Source of the DNA: Siphonodentalium dalli
Taxonomy: Eukaryota; Mollusca; Scaphopoda; Gadilida; Siphonodentaliidae
Reading direction: 5' to 3'
Assembly: GCA_032622095.1 (NCBI GenBank)
Contig: CP136064.1
Coordinates: forward strand, 179,152,011 to 179,216,010
Length of the DNA stretch: 64,000 nt
Below, piece after piece: positions 1 to 11,283 of the stretch (position 1 is the stretch's first letter; each line of letters opens with the position of its first letter). The position numbers and the translations under genes were made by a program. The notes below the pieces were generated by a model. That model was not told where the DNA came from and did no database searches. It saw nothing but the letters and a program-made list of their open reading frames with translations.

Positions 1-38
1 GGGACGGGTACCATAATTTCTCTTGATTAAAAACGCAC

Positions 39-107
39 AATTAACTCATTGAAAAGGCGGCATTTGTCCGAAACATGACATTTTTTTGGCTTTTCAATGA
101 GTTAATT
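39..107. repeat. Hairpin, 18-bp inverted arms
   Basis: AATTAACTCATTGAAAAG at the left is matched by its reverse complement at about 90-107, leaving a loop of about 33 bases. It resembles a MITE end or a small foldback remnant. No coding content. Confidence 0.7.
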
Positions 108-540
108 TGGGTTTTGCATCCGTATTTCGTACGCATGGGGTGATCGTTTAGCAGCAACGTCGATGACTATAAAGAGCGTTAACCGGTTAAATCTCCCAAC
201 ATGGAAGATATAAGGAGCGTTGGTGTGTTAACCCCCACGGTGCCATTTTTTTGTGACTGAGAAGGGAGAAGCGGTGCTCTAAGCTTGTCCAAAATGCGAC
301 GTGGACGATCCCCGTGAGTTTTTTTAGCTCGATCCGCGCAGCCGTTTTCGATTCTATGAAGTACCCACATATATATACACATATATATATATATACGTAG
401 TTCTCAAAATATATAGTAGAAGATAAATATATAAATATATGTGTCCTTTACAGACTCGAAAACGGCTGGACCGATCGAGACCAAACTTCCTATCTAAGGG
501 TAAAAGCACGCGGGAATGGTCGTCTCGGCGTTTTCGAGCC
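108..540. other. Intergenic, with TA-rich microsatellite
   Basis: An alternating T/A and C/A tract lies at about 366-450. The text after it (a phrase ending in cggctggaccgatcgag) resembles that at 27.55 kb, where a similar phrase follows a GTAT microsatellite, so this is probably a remnant of a dispersed repeat. No gene is seen. Confidence 0.4.
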
Positions 541-1130
541 CGAATGACGTGACCTTGACCTTCAAACCCATGACCTTGAACTCATATCTCGGGATCTGCT
601 GAGCCGATTTCCACCGAATTTGGTGTGTGGGGGTAGTTTGAGGTGCCGAGCAATTTCGTCACACCCGGATGCCCGTGTGGCGTGACCTTGACCTTTCAAG
701 TGACCTTGAACCCGTATCTCGGGATCCGCTGGGCCGATTTTTGGGGGTGTTGGTGTAGTTTGACCCGAGGAGTAACATGGGCCTATCCGTTTGCCCATGT
801 GGCGTGACCTTGACCTTCAAATGACCTTGAATGCTTATCTCGGGATCCGCTGAGCCGATTTGCACCGAGTTTGGTGGAAACGTGTAGTTTGAGGCGCTGA
901 GCAATTTCGTCACACCCGGATGCCCGTGCGGTGTGACCTTTCAAATGACCTTGAACCCGTATCTCGGGATCCGCTGGGCCGATTTCTACCATTTTTTGGG
1001 TGTTAGTGTAGTTTGACCCGATGAATAACATGGGCCCATCCGTTTGCCCGTGCGGCGTGACCTTGACCTTCAAATGACCTTGAACTCATATCTCGTGATC
1101 ATCCGCTGAGCCGATTTCCAGTTTCTGACG
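541..1130. repeat. Tandem array, ~126-bp units in a ~252-bp dimeric order
   Basis: The phrase GTGACCTTGACCTT recurs at about 549, 681, 807 and 1058, with a damaged copy near 936. Between the copies, two spacer types alternate. One carries caatttcgtcacacccgga (652 and 903) and the other atgggcc-atccgtttgccc (about 777 and 1030). The true repeat is therefore a two-unit block of 251-252 bp. Short open frames here follow the repeat and are not genes. The complement contains TCAAGGTCA, the extended half-site of FTZ-F1/ERR nuclear receptors, in most units. Confidence 0.85.
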
Positions 1131-1734
1131 ATTGCCGCCAGTGGCGGGCTAACCTGCTAGTATCTTATATAATGTTATCTGGGGTTTCGAAAATTAAGTG
1201 GGCCTTTAAAGAATATAAATGAAATTTAGTATGGAGGTTCATCATCATGACTGCTTACAAAATAGGGGAAATGACATTGTTAACTTTTTCCAATTTAGAG
1301 TTATCCTTTGTTTATCTGCTCAAGTAGATATCTCAGCCATGGATTGTCAGATCTGAAAGATATTTGGTATGGATGTTTGCCATAATGATTTATTTTAAAG
1401 GAATGCCAAATGGCATTATTTGCATTTTCAGTTATCGACCTTAGTTTGTAAATTTTTCGCAATTTTGGTTTGTCCGGCTTAATAACTGAAACAGATATGA
1501 ACCAATTTCAAAATTCTTTGATTTTCATACGTGTTTTATTTAGTTATCACAAGACAGATTTTTTAAAGATATATCTTTCGAATTAAGCCACATCATAAAA
1601 TTAATAAAAACCTCCGCGGAAAGCCACCTTGGCGGGGGATACTCTGGGCTGTGCATTTGTTTCAATAAGCTTGGGATGGGGTTAGCCATTATGTGGGTAA
1701 ATAATTGTTCCGAAACATGGCCCAATCTCTCTGA
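1131..1734. other. No gene recognised; contains a dispersed repeat end
   Basis: The phrase ttcgaaaattaagtgggcct near 1187 recurs at about 54058, in both cases after an ataatgt-atctgg stretch, so it is a shared repeat terminus. The remainder is AT-rich with no recognisable coding signal. Confidence 0.4.
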
Positions 1735-1850
1735 ATTGCAATTCAATTGCACAGAGGAATGATTATTTTTGATTTCACTGAGGCAATTGGATTGATTCTG
1801 CTGCAGCACAATTAATTGCACTTCTGCACAATTATTGATGAATATTTCGC
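1735..1850. repeat. CAATTG/GCAATT-type repeat remnant
   Basis: Several degenerate copies of an attgca-nn-tgcaat motif occur here. They resemble the palindromic ATTGCGCT..AGCGCAAT units at 56.97-57.19 kb, at 17.12 kb and at 27.4 kb, and are probably decayed members of that family. Confidence 0.4.
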
Positions 1851-2322
1851 CCCTCATAGTGCTAATGGTTCTCAAGACAAGGACTTCATGATTCATATAA
1901 ACTGTGTCTTTTATAGTGCTAATGGTTCTCAAGACAAGGACTTCATGATTCATATAAACTGTGTCTTTTGGCAACATCTTGTGTATATGGACAGCGAGGA
2001 ACTTGCTCATAAATGTTTCATGGACTCATTTTATGGGAAGAAATCGCTCTGGATGATCAGAGTAGAACATATCCTCTTGGAACTTGGTTTTGCCCAAATC
2101 TGTAGTGACCAACCAACATTTAATTCATCATCCCTCATCCACTCATTAAGACAAAAGCTCGAAAACAGATACAAACGATGGTGGACCTCCAGGATGGACA
2201 TCAATGGTAAACTAGTTTTTTACAGACTTCGCAAAAAAGATTTCTCATTTGAAAATTACTTGCCAACTTGTTTTAGCCCAAAATGTTTGGCCGAGGTGGG
2301 GCCATTTTATGATATATGGTGA
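1816..2322 (+). pseudogene. 3' fragment of a non-LTR retrotransposon reverse transcriptase
   Basis: An open frame of 168 codons runs here, but only about residues 56-150 look coding. That part has the shape of the poorly conserved C-terminal region downstream of the RT domain in many invertebrate non-LTR elements: a helix with LLELGF, then a LRQKLENRYKRWW-type segment, then LVFYRLRKKDFSFENYL, a typical Y-R-x-x-K-x-x-F-x-x-E-x-Y-L closing motif. No catalytic YADD core, endonuclease or RNase H is present, so this is a 5'-truncated copy, as target-primed reverse transcription often leaves. The N-terminal third is a 57-bp duplication plus unrelated repeat. The family assignment comes from recall of the motif and was not searched. 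It could instead be an exon of a host gene, though this is less likely. Confidence 0.5.
1856..1969. repeat. 57-bp direct tandem duplication
   Basis: Bases 1856-1912 are repeated at 1913-1969 with essentially no change. Because 57 is divisible by three, the duplication preserves the frame of the overlapping reverse-transcriptase remnant and adds 19 codons to it. Confidence 0.9.
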
Positions 2323-2459
2323 ATAACAAAGAAAATTCACGTGGCTTGATCTCATCTAAGGCCTACCGGGATGATGTAGCATCTCAGAACCCCACAGTCA
2401 CGACAATGAACAATAAGTCGGTAGATCTATCCATAAAATGTCAATGAAACGTCTGCCAT

Positions 2460-2965
2460 GGTCGTTACATCAGAAAAAGTTTGGAGTATCGGACCTTGAG
2501 AGTATTTATGAGTATTAGACCTTCTGTGTATTGGGCCTTCGGAGTAATATACCGTCGGACTATTGGACCTTCCGAGTATTAATAATTTGGAATATCGGAC
2601 ATTCGGAGTATTTAGTCCGAGATATCAGATATTTGTGATACCTTATGATACCTTATGCTGTTAGTGGACTCGGGCTTGTGCCACTATGTCCACATTTTCT
2701 ATGTCTGGTTCCCCGAATTCACCAAATACAGGCCCTATATAATTGAGTCTATCCAACGCCCGACTCGTCTGAGTACTGTCAACCCTAATTTGGCTTTGAA
2801 ATCAAGTCTCACCTCCTGTTCTTTCCAATAATCGTTGACTACCTCTTCTGCTAGTTGGTTCCAGGATTTATTGTGGTATTAGACCTTTGGAATATCTGAC
2901 ATTCATAGTATTGGAATATCGGACCTTCGGAGTATTGGGTCTTTGGACTATCGTACCTATGTAAC
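2460..2965. repeat. Degenerate short tandem repeat, ggaccttcggagtatt type
   Basis: At 2480-2660 and 2870-2965, words such as cggaccttcggagtattgg recur every 15-25 bases with many changes. The two blocks are separated by about 200 bases of unrelated sequence. It is a decayed minisatellite with no coding potential. Confidence 0.7.
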
Positions 2966-4400
2966 CGCCCAGCTTTGTTGCTGTTGACTTAGCTGATGTT
3001 TAAAGCGACTTCAACAGTTCATAGCATGTCATTTCAAAGGCACATCATGCAAGTATTAAATTATATTAATGAGCCTAATTCCACTCTTAATACTATTACA
3101 TGTACATGTACGTCAGGCAGTGGCTATCAAGGTCCTAATCTTTCTCAATGTTTCTGTAAGTCGATATTTAAGTCAATAAGCATGTACCAGCAGTCCTATA
3201 CATACATGGCTACATATATATATAAAACATAAACCCATTTTAAATGACAAACTGTGACAGCCGCATGTCAAAAGTATAAATTATCACAAATATTTTGCCC
3301 TCTGAACCTTTTACACCAGTCACTGGTTAACAAAACCATTTTATTTTGTATAAGATGGTAGATCACACATAAACAATCAATCAATCACTGGCATATTGCC
3401 CAGTACATTAGGATACCACAGTGGAGTGCATTGGCCAACAAATGTGAACACTGTATGTGGGCATGCAACATTAGAATTGTGAAGTGAACGTCACTGGATC
3501 TCATCCCAGGGAAATTTCCAGGGCTGTTTTGAAACCTGCTACAGGTATGTGCGCCCAAACTCGAGAAGCCAAAATTTAATGTCCCCAAATTTCCAGTGGA
3601 CAAAACAGTATTGAGTCAATTTTCCAAGGCAATTCAACAATATGCTATATAAATAAAAATCAGCCTTTATTTGCATGTTTAATTTTGAAATCAGAAATAT
3701 TATGTCATATGTACATGTATCTGTGTTGGTTCTCTGTAGAAGCCTTATTAAGTTATATGGGAATAAATGTATCCTCTTCTGGAAACAGGTGTCCTCAAAT
3801 TATCTCTGGATTCTTCCCTGTCTCATCCTGCACATGGATGGCAGCTCGGGTGGAATTTATGTTTATAACTGTCTCAGACATGGTGTACAAATTAGATAAT
3901 TGCAACTTGAATAATGATATAACTTATATTAGACAAAAGCCTGCAAGGATAAAAGATATAGTGCCCCCTCCACTGAATTAATAGTGAAAAATTCCCACTA
4001 CATGAGTATTTCACATGATACGTACATGAAGACATGATGAAGTACAATCATGTACCTGTCAGCCAAGGTCAGATTTGGAATTATATTTTGTTCTGGTGTG
4101 GGCAGGAAGACAACCTGGCTCTTGGCTGTACCCATCCCAGGCAAAGTACATCTATAATTATATATATATTACACACAACAATCATAATAACTATTATTAA
4201 ATTGTCACTTGAACTCACTTCTGTTTTGTTTATTCAACTTTATTGATTGGTATGTACTTTGCTAATAAAAACTATCTAATGTTATGTGCCTAAAATGAAA
4301 TCCCAAAACACAATGCATATCATTATTTTGTGACTAAAGTAATTAAATGGTGGAAAAAAGATGGCAAGCAGATACCTATGAGAACTGTTTTTATGTTACC
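2966..4400. other. No gene or repeat family recognised
   Basis: Short open frames occur on both strands (for example 3685-3981) but none shows a domain, signal or composition that supports a gene. A TA-rich microsatellite lies near 4152-4170. This is one of the less repetitive parts of the window, so a cryptic exon cannot be excluded. Confidence 0.3.
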
Positions 4401-4403
4401 AAT

Positions 4404-4640
4404 ACCATAGTATGGTAAACATAGTGTCAACGTCCAGATTGACCACTCGTCGTTCTTCCGTCCGTCTGTCCATCCGTAGACACTTTACGCATAATGCGAT
4501 AACTGAAACATTTTATATCTGATCGCAACCGAATTTGGTACGTGATTTTTTCAGCCCAAAATAAAGATCGAGTTCGATTATGGGTTTGATCCGACTATTT
4601 TTAACTGAGTTATGGCCCTTTTTCGAAAAAAAATATATTC
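4404..4640 (+). mobile_element. Remnant of GTCCGT-microsatellite element with one core unit
   Basis: A cgtccgtctgtccatccgt stretch near 4457 is followed by the phrases accgaatttggtacg, gggtttgatccgac and gagttatggccc. These are the same words in the same order as in the tandem cores at 28.5 kb and 51.0-52.4 kb. It is read as a single-unit, truncated Helentron-like non-autonomous element. Confidence 0.5.
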
Positions 4641-4860
4641 ACTCCAAAATTATTATTTTTTTAATTTAATTCCTTGATCAATTTAACAAAAATAAATAAA
4701 TAAATAAATATAAAAAAATATAAATTTTTTTTTTTAAATAATTAAAAAAAAAAAAATTTTAATTTTCACATTTAACCCAATGCTGTGGTGGTACAGCATT
4801 ACATATCCTGTTGCAGTGCATTCTCTTATATAAATGCGAGTGACCCATAAATTCCAATAA
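4641..4860. repeat. A/T tract followed by decayed MITE half
   Basis: Runs of A and T at 4640-4760 are followed at 4765-4850 by a diverged copy of the gtgcagcattaaagatcctg MITE arm seen intact at 31303, 56053 and 58360. Only one arm is present. Confidence 0.55.
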
Positions 4861-6509
4861 TTTGTGTTATGTACATTTGTCTATAATAGTACATAACAGT
4901 ATACTCAGTTATTCAACATAAAAACTCTCATTTATGATTCCGATCATAGTAATTTACTATTGCCAAGGGATGGGTTAACATCTGCCGATCGTGATCGGCC
5001 GATCGTTATGATTTGGCTTCCTATCATGATACTACCATTCCACTGTTTTGGTTTGTATTATTATGTTGGAATATGCTAAATAATAACGCTAGAAAGACCA
5101 GGCTGATATAATTTTGTTTCATATTATTCTGATTTATTTACTAAATATTTTTGGTGTGGGGAGGTGTGTCCCAAAAAGTTGGCCTGAAAATTTGCAGAGA
5201 GTGGGGTGCATGGTCATGTATCAGAAATTAGTTTTTTCAACCTGTGTCTGCAAATCCCCCGTCCTGCTTTATTTGGATGAATTATTCATCATAAACATTA
5301 CGGCAATGATTAATGGTACTCAGTCTGATTTGATGGTCCCCATATCATCAGGTTCCAACAACAACAACATTTTTTTAAATACTGCTCAGTTATCAGAATC
5401 GATTAATTGCCAAAAAATAATGCTATAGTATAAAATTGCCCAAAACATTTATTTATCAACATTTTGTTCAATGAAATTTGGCCGGTTTGTCAAATATCTG
5501 ACACATAAAAGCCACTTGATTTTAGATTTATCTATCTTCATCCACAATTTGGTCTGAGACCGTCTTCTCGTCGACTTTTTACTGAGCCACTTAACGTATT
5601 GAGCTTGATGGTGGGTTCCTTGACTCGAATCAAATATTGTTTACCCCCCCCCCCCCCCCGAAGCCAAGGAAATAGTAATTTCGAGCATTAATTTACTGTA
5701 TATTGGCTCATTATTATGTCTCAGAAACATGTTAAACTTGGATTCAGACAAAAGTCCCAATAACCCATTGACAGCTTTGACAAGGACGGTGACGCGTTAT
5801 GCAGTAGGTCCCTAGATTTGCGTAGGTCTCCGTAGATCACTCAATTCGCGTAGATCCCGGCAGTAATGCAATATATAGTAGGTCTACATTATTTATTGAC
5901 TGATAAAATGGATTGATACCACTAAATGATCATGTTAGATGTTACTTTGCAATTTGTTTTTTATAATTAATTTCCGAAATCTGATGGGTTTGTTTGCTTA
6001 GTGTCATAGTGATACTTAGAGGATCATGAAGCCTAACTAAAATTACGTTCTTTCTGATCCGGAAAGTAAGAGGATTATCTTACTGGCTTCGGGATAAGAT
6101 ATTAATTAGAGGATTACTGAATATATTTTTGCATTGATTTAGGTCCCCGTAGTAATGGAAGGGTGCATGCCTAATATATTATCAATAAGTGAACATATTA
6201 TATGATATTGCGTTGTTTTTAAAAAATTAAATATCTAATTATATATTTTGTTTAGCTTAGATGAAAAAAAAATAAGAATTACCATCCAGTTAATTAAGTT
6301 ATGTTAAGATTATTTTTTTTTAAGTTAGGACAAGTGATCAGTAACTGAATGGTAAGTTCCTCACGGGAAAAGTACGAAGAAATCGGACGTATATATTCAG
6401 ACGCCGATAGCCACAATCGAAAAAATAAAAGAGATGACAAAACAGCAACCACCTCTATTTTATACATGTACATATATATATGTTTTATACCATTGCTTGT
6501 GCTCCATTT
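4861..6509. other. Intergenic with scrambled repeat pieces
   Basis: At 5330-5370 and 5575-5690 are two phrases (ccaacaacaacaac, and gactcgaatcaaatattg with a long C run at 5644-5659) that also occur in the inverted-repeat element at 17.16-19.21 kb. They are rearranged relative to that copy. The rest is AT-rich and no gene is seen. Confidence 0.4.
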
Positions 6510-7725
6510 AGTCGGGGAGCCAATAAGGTCCACATGCACCCCCCCCCCCCATGATTACAAATAACCTTATTTTTATTGTTCCCTATGGTATCCAGATAAA
6601 GAATCCGGATTTCACCGAAAAATAAAGGTGGCCCTACTAGGTGCTAGAGCCATTTGAATCCAAGATGGCCGCCATTTCCTCTAATTCCGACCAGCTGTAT
6701 TTAATCGTTAAAAAAATCGGTTGTTAGCAAAAGACACAGACAAAATGTATGCCATTTTGTTGGTATGATGTCCTTCTTCAAAATGACGGCAAATAATTTC
6801 GAGAAAAAAAATCAAAATGGCCGCCGAAAAATTACGTCATATGCACGAAAATAGGAAATTTAATTAATATTTCACCATATCTTCCATTTTTCTTCACATT
6901 AATCATTAGTAAATGGCAATATTTTTAAGACAGTCATCAAGCCTGATATTATAGCGTCATTTTAAGACATTTGCCATTGACGAGGGTTCCGTAATAGATA
7001 CAGAAAGACGATTTTGTTTTGCAAGACGATTTTGATAGTCATTTTTCGACAAATCACACAGGCTGTTAATAGAATGTCAACAACTATGTGCTTTATTTTA
7101 TTGGACGGATGTTTTACTTCAATGGGAATGAAATTGGTGTAGAAAATTTCCAAAATGGCCGCCGAAAATATGAAAAATGGTAAATATTGCCCCAGGGTGT
7201 CCTGCAATGGCTTACAAATTGTGGTTGATATATAAAATTGGCTAATCTGTATTATATACATTGAATACTAACATGTCTGATGCACCATGGATCATTGTTT
7301 CTATTGTCACCACTGACATCACCAGAAATATTGGATTTTTCTCTCACAAACTTGACATAAATATCGGCAAAAATTAACTTTTCAGGGTTGGACAATTGTT
7401 TTAAGTAAAATGCAACTATCATTGGTATCAAAGGTATTTATTGTTTTGGTCTATCTTAAATGTGTCACACTACGGTGTTTATAGACGAAATTGCTAAAGA
7501 TGGCTTCCAAAATGGCAACCAAATTTGTATTTTTTTTACATATATCCCGAACATTATTATCTGCGATATACAACAAGGTAGTAAATTGTGACTCACTTGG
7601 TTATTATACGTGTTAGTTAATTAACTGACAACTACGTTCTATTATGTTTGTCCCAGTTCCGTATGGGGCACGACAAATTCATTTTAAAGTTGCAGTATGG
7701 AATTTTGCGGAGAACCTCTTTTGTG
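6510..7725 (+). repeat. Left inverted arm of the 6.5-12.5 kb foldback
   Basis: This matches 11284-12535 in reverse complement from the outer tip to the phrase ttgcagtatggaattttgcg. It contains several caaaatggccgcc or aagatggccgcc words, close to the YY1 motif. A partial homologue of its inner half is found at 42.09-42.71 kb. Confidence 0.85.
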
Positions 7726-7863
7726 ACTCGTGGCGGTATGGTCATGTGTAGGTTATACGGGTATACACATGTGTTGCTATATGGTCATGGGCGAGGGGTA
7801 TGTGTATATAGCGAGCGGCTATATGGTCATGGATGATGTGCACGATACACTTAACAACAACAC

Positions 7864-8291
7864 TTAATCTTTCTTGACTCTAATCGAATGGCCAATGATG
7901 TCGAGGAAATTTGTCATGCTCTTCTTGCCACTGTTGAAATCCACACACAGCTTATGAAGTTTGGTCTGAAGGGCCGACATCTGTCGTCGAACTCTCTTCG
8001 ATGGCGGCTCACCCAGTCTCAATCTCTCGATGTCAGTCAGTGCGACAGTCTGGTCCTTCTGTAGGCACCGGATTGACAATCATAATCCGGGCTGGTGCGG
8101 GATCTGCTGTCAACTGTGGCATTCTGCCAACTTGTCTTTAACTATCTGGACCGTCTTTCCTCGTTTGCAGACGACTGCTTCTTTTATGTCAATGCGAGCT
8201 TTCATGCCATCAATAGCTGTCTTGTCACTGTCATGGAAATGTTGTGTGCTGCTGATAACTGTTTTAACTCTTTGATGTCCGCATTTTATTA
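7864..8291 (-). pseudogene. Possible captured fragment of an M3 (thimet oligopeptidase-like) gene
   Basis: Read on the minus strand, the last 71 codons before the stop at 7864 contain IERLRLG and then KLHKLCVDFNSGKKSMTNFL. The second segment matches the K-L-x-x-L-C-[IV]-D-F-N-x6-T-x-F-L pattern recalled from the N-terminal helical region of thimet oligopeptidase and neurolysin. The same frame stays coding-like further upstream (to about 8291) but is broken by two stops near 8082-8112, so it is either split by an intron or inactivated. The zinc-binding HExxH part is absent. It sits inside a foldback element, flanked by element-specific minisatellites. The family call rests on one short segment and is tentative. 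Confidence 0.35.
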
Positions 8292-8293
8292 GC

Positions 8294-8412
8294 AGGGTGG
8301 GGAAATGTCCGGTGGGTAAATGTCCGGGTGGGGAAATGTCCGGTGGGTAAATGTCCGGGTGGGGAAATGTCCGCTTTTGAAAGTGGGGAAATGTCCGGTG
8401 GGGAAATGTCCG
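8294..8412. repeat. Minisatellite, gtggggaaatgtccg units of ~17 bp
   Basis: About seven copies of a ggtggg(g/t)aaatgtccg word occur in a row with small length changes. The array directly abuts the peptidase-like fragment. Confidence 0.9.
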
Positions 8413-8719
8413 TATACCGGGTGAGGGTATGTGTATGAAGCGAGTGGCTATATGACCATTGGTGAGGTGGATATGTATACCCGGGGTGACTCTATGGTCA
8501 TTGTTGTGGTGTTGATGTATATATTGAATGTCTATTTGACCGTGTGTGTGGAGAATATGTATACATGGGATGACCGTATGGCCAATGGTGAGGTGAATGG
8601 GTATACAAGGAGTGACGCTATGGTTATGGGTCATGTTTAGATTATACCCGATGTGCCTGCATTGTGACTCATGGCTGTATGGCCATCCGTGGTCATGGGT
8701 CAGGTGGTATGCGGCTTAT

Positions 8720-8829
8720 ACGGACCCTGGCTCTTACGGACCCTGGCTCTTACGGACCCTGGCTTTTACGGACCACCGGCTGATACGGACCCTGGCTTAT
8801 ACGGACCCCGACTCATACGGACCTCAATT
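8720..8829 (+). repeat. Minisatellite, cttacggaccctgg units of ~15 bp (left copy)
   Basis: About seven copies of (t/a)tacggaccctggct are seen. The reverse complement form lies at 9672-9806, so this pair forms an inner stem around 8830-9671. Confidence 0.9.
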
Positions 8830-9210
8830 AAAATATGCAATTTTCAAACTTATATTTATGAATTTAATATATAATTATGATTGTCTTTTTACACATATAT
8901 CTGTATTAATTGAGAATTGCGGTGAATTTTTTGGTGATTTTCAAACTTATATTTATGAATATAGCTGATTTTTTCAGTGATTTTCAAACTTATATTTACG
9001 AATTTAATATATAATTATAATTGTCATTTCACACATATATCTGTATTAATTGAGAATTTTTGTGATTTTCAAACTTATATTTATGAATTTAACCGATTGT
9101 TTCGGTTTTTTTTCAAACTTATATTTATGAATTTAATATATAATTATGATTGTATTTTCACACATTTTCCTGTATTAATTGAGAAGTTCGGTGATGTTCT
9201 GGCTTGAAAA
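8830..9210 (+). repeat. Tandem repeat, ttttcaaacttatatttatg units
   Basis: The phrase recurs near 8841, 8938, 8983, 9066 and 9110. It is followed in the longer units by aatttaatatataattatga and acacatatatctgtattaat. Unit length alternates between about 45 and 130 bases, as if long units had been shortened. Confidence 0.8.
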
Positions 9211-9659
9211 AGCATTTACTGAATCGCGTTAAATAATCTCTTCATCGTTGTATAAACACGCGCGGGTGATCCCTTTATGTCGTTGTATAAACAGACACGC
9301 GATGATGATTGGTTAGTGAATGGTGATCAGGATGAATCCACTGAGTTTGATTTGTTATGAAAACATGTTAGTAAAAACACAACTGGTATATATTCAACTG
9401 ATTTATGTTTGACTGCATAATTCCACAATGACTGCATTGAACCTGAATGTTCTACTTGAGAGCACAACAGCTACTACTCGTCGATGAGGATAACTGCCAG
9501 CAAACTACTGAAAGAAGCCGCCAAGCTGCACGCCCAATTTAGATAATGTTCGTCTGATGTAACGTTGTTCCATTTTTGTTATCGTCAGATTTTTTGTTAT
9601 CTCAGTATGTATGTTGTCACTATTTTTATTTTATTTAAATAAACATAAAAAATAAAATT
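9211..9659. other. Loop of the innermost stem; no gene recognised
   Basis: A short coding-like run around 9494-9546 (an ATG then 19 codons with an alternating Leu/Lys/Ala pattern and a stop) may be the tail of a captured exon. It is too short to assign. Remaining sequence is AT-rich. Confidence 0.3.
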
Positions 9660-9806
9660 GTATATTTTTATTGAGGTCCGTATGAGCCAGGGTCCGTATA
9701 AGCCGAGGGTCCGTATAAGCCAGGGTCCGTATCAGCCGGTGGTCCGTAAAAGCCAGGGTCCGTATCAGCCAGGGTCCGTAAGAGCCAGGGTCCGTATCAG
9801 CCGGCA
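9660..9806 (-). repeat. Minisatellite, ggtccgtataagcca units (right, inverted copy)
   Basis: About nine units of gccagggtccgtat(a/c)a occur, the reverse complement of the array at 8720-8829. The two arrays differ in unit number, so they have evolved separately since inversion or are being re-copied unequally. Confidence 0.9.
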
Positions 9807-9819
9807 TTCGGTCAGGTGT

Positions 9820-11140
9820 ACGTTTATACAGTTGGTCACTATATTGTTATGTCTGTGGTGTTTATGTATATATGGAATGACTGTGTGGTAATGGGTGGCT
9901 ATCGCTTTTCACGTTTAAAGTTCCCCCATTTCCACAAACACTATCAAGGTGGAGAACTCTTTGATATGGCCTCTCTATTGATTAACATATCCTTGAGTTA
10001 TTGTGGAAAGCGATAGCCACCCAAATTACACATGTACAACCCACCCATGACCTCATATGTACATAAACACCACACACATGACAATATGGTCACCCACTCT
10101 ATACACGTACACCTGACCATACAGCCATATTTGGTTATACCGGTACAATAGTACATGCCACAAATGACGATACAACCATGAGTCACCATGCATGAACACC
10201 AGGTATACTCCTACACCTGACCATATAGTCATTCAATGTATACATATTCACCACATTCACGAACATAGTCACTCATTGTATACCTATTCACCTCACCATG
10301 GACCATACAGCCACTACATGTATATCTATTCGCCACACCCATGACCATAGAGTCAATCCAGATATACATATACACCTCATCAATGGTGAGCCCTTCCAAA
10401 TATACCAATACCCGCACACACGACCACTCATAAGTTTCATACTTGCATATACACCTCACACATGACAATTCAGCAACTCACTGTATACTCATACACGCCA
10501 TCCATGATCATTCATCTACACCTTATACACCACCGATGATAATACATCCACAACATATATAAATATACGACCCACCCGTTACCAAAAGGGCACTTCATAT
10601 ATAGCCACACGCTCGTCAATGACCATCCAGCTTATTCCAGGTATGCATATATCAATCTTGACCGTACAGGCATACTATGTGCACATATACACATTACCCA
10701 TAACCATAAAATCACTCCCTCTTTATCTACGCACTCCAGCCATGATCATACAGACAGCACAAATATACATATACACCAACATGTCACAATACAGCCACAC
10801 ACGGTGCACATATACATCCCACCACGACCTTACAGACACTCCATATATACATAAACAACACACGGATGACCATGTAGCTACTCTCGTTATATCTATACAC
10901 CACAGCAATGCCCATACGGTCACATCGGCCACACACAACAATACACCATACAGTCACTACATGTATACCGATTCACCCCACACATGCCCATACAGCCACT
11001 CCTTATAGTCATATGCATCTCACCATGGACACCCCACTCATAACCATATAGTCACTCCTTGTATACCTATTCACATCATTCATGACCATACAGTAACTCC
11101 CTGTATACCTATTCACATCACCAATGATCATACAGTAACT
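9820..11140 (-). repeat. Right inner array of ~60-bp ccatgaccatacagtcactc units
   Basis: Around twenty degenerate units made of catgaccatacagtcactc, then a tatac-tattcacct phrase, run for 1.3 kb. They are the reverse complement of the units at 7735-8645. A small hairpin near 9905-10025 marks the orientation switch, where ggtggctatcgctttcc and its complement face each other. Reading frames in this block are produced by the repeat. Confidence 0.8.
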
Positions 11141-11283
11141 CCCTGGCTGCCATCTTGGCATCCATCTTTTATCCAGTTGATCACTTTTTATCATAATGGG
11201 CCAGAATAGCCACATATTATGGTTCATCTCAGTTCCGTCTCAAAGTTCTGCCCATTTCCTTTCAATAATATGGCCAGAATCAC

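Larger units (their letters stand above)
7735..8645 (+). repeat. Left inner array of ~60-bp tatggtcatgg-type units
   Basis: Units built on ctatatggtcatgg, then gaggtg, then tatgtgtata occur at 7735-7845 and again at 8410-8645. They are interrupted by the peptidase-like fragment and a minisatellite. The reverse-complement form of the same units fills 9820-11140, so the inverted symmetry of the element extends beyond its arms. Confidence 0.7.

Noticed and set aside
8110-8634. 174-codon minus-strand His/Pro/Thr-rich frame as a secreted or histidine-rich protein
   Set aside because: The N-terminal two thirds translate the 60-bp array and the gggaaatgtccg minisatellite. Only the last part, next to the peptidase-like fragment, might be coding.
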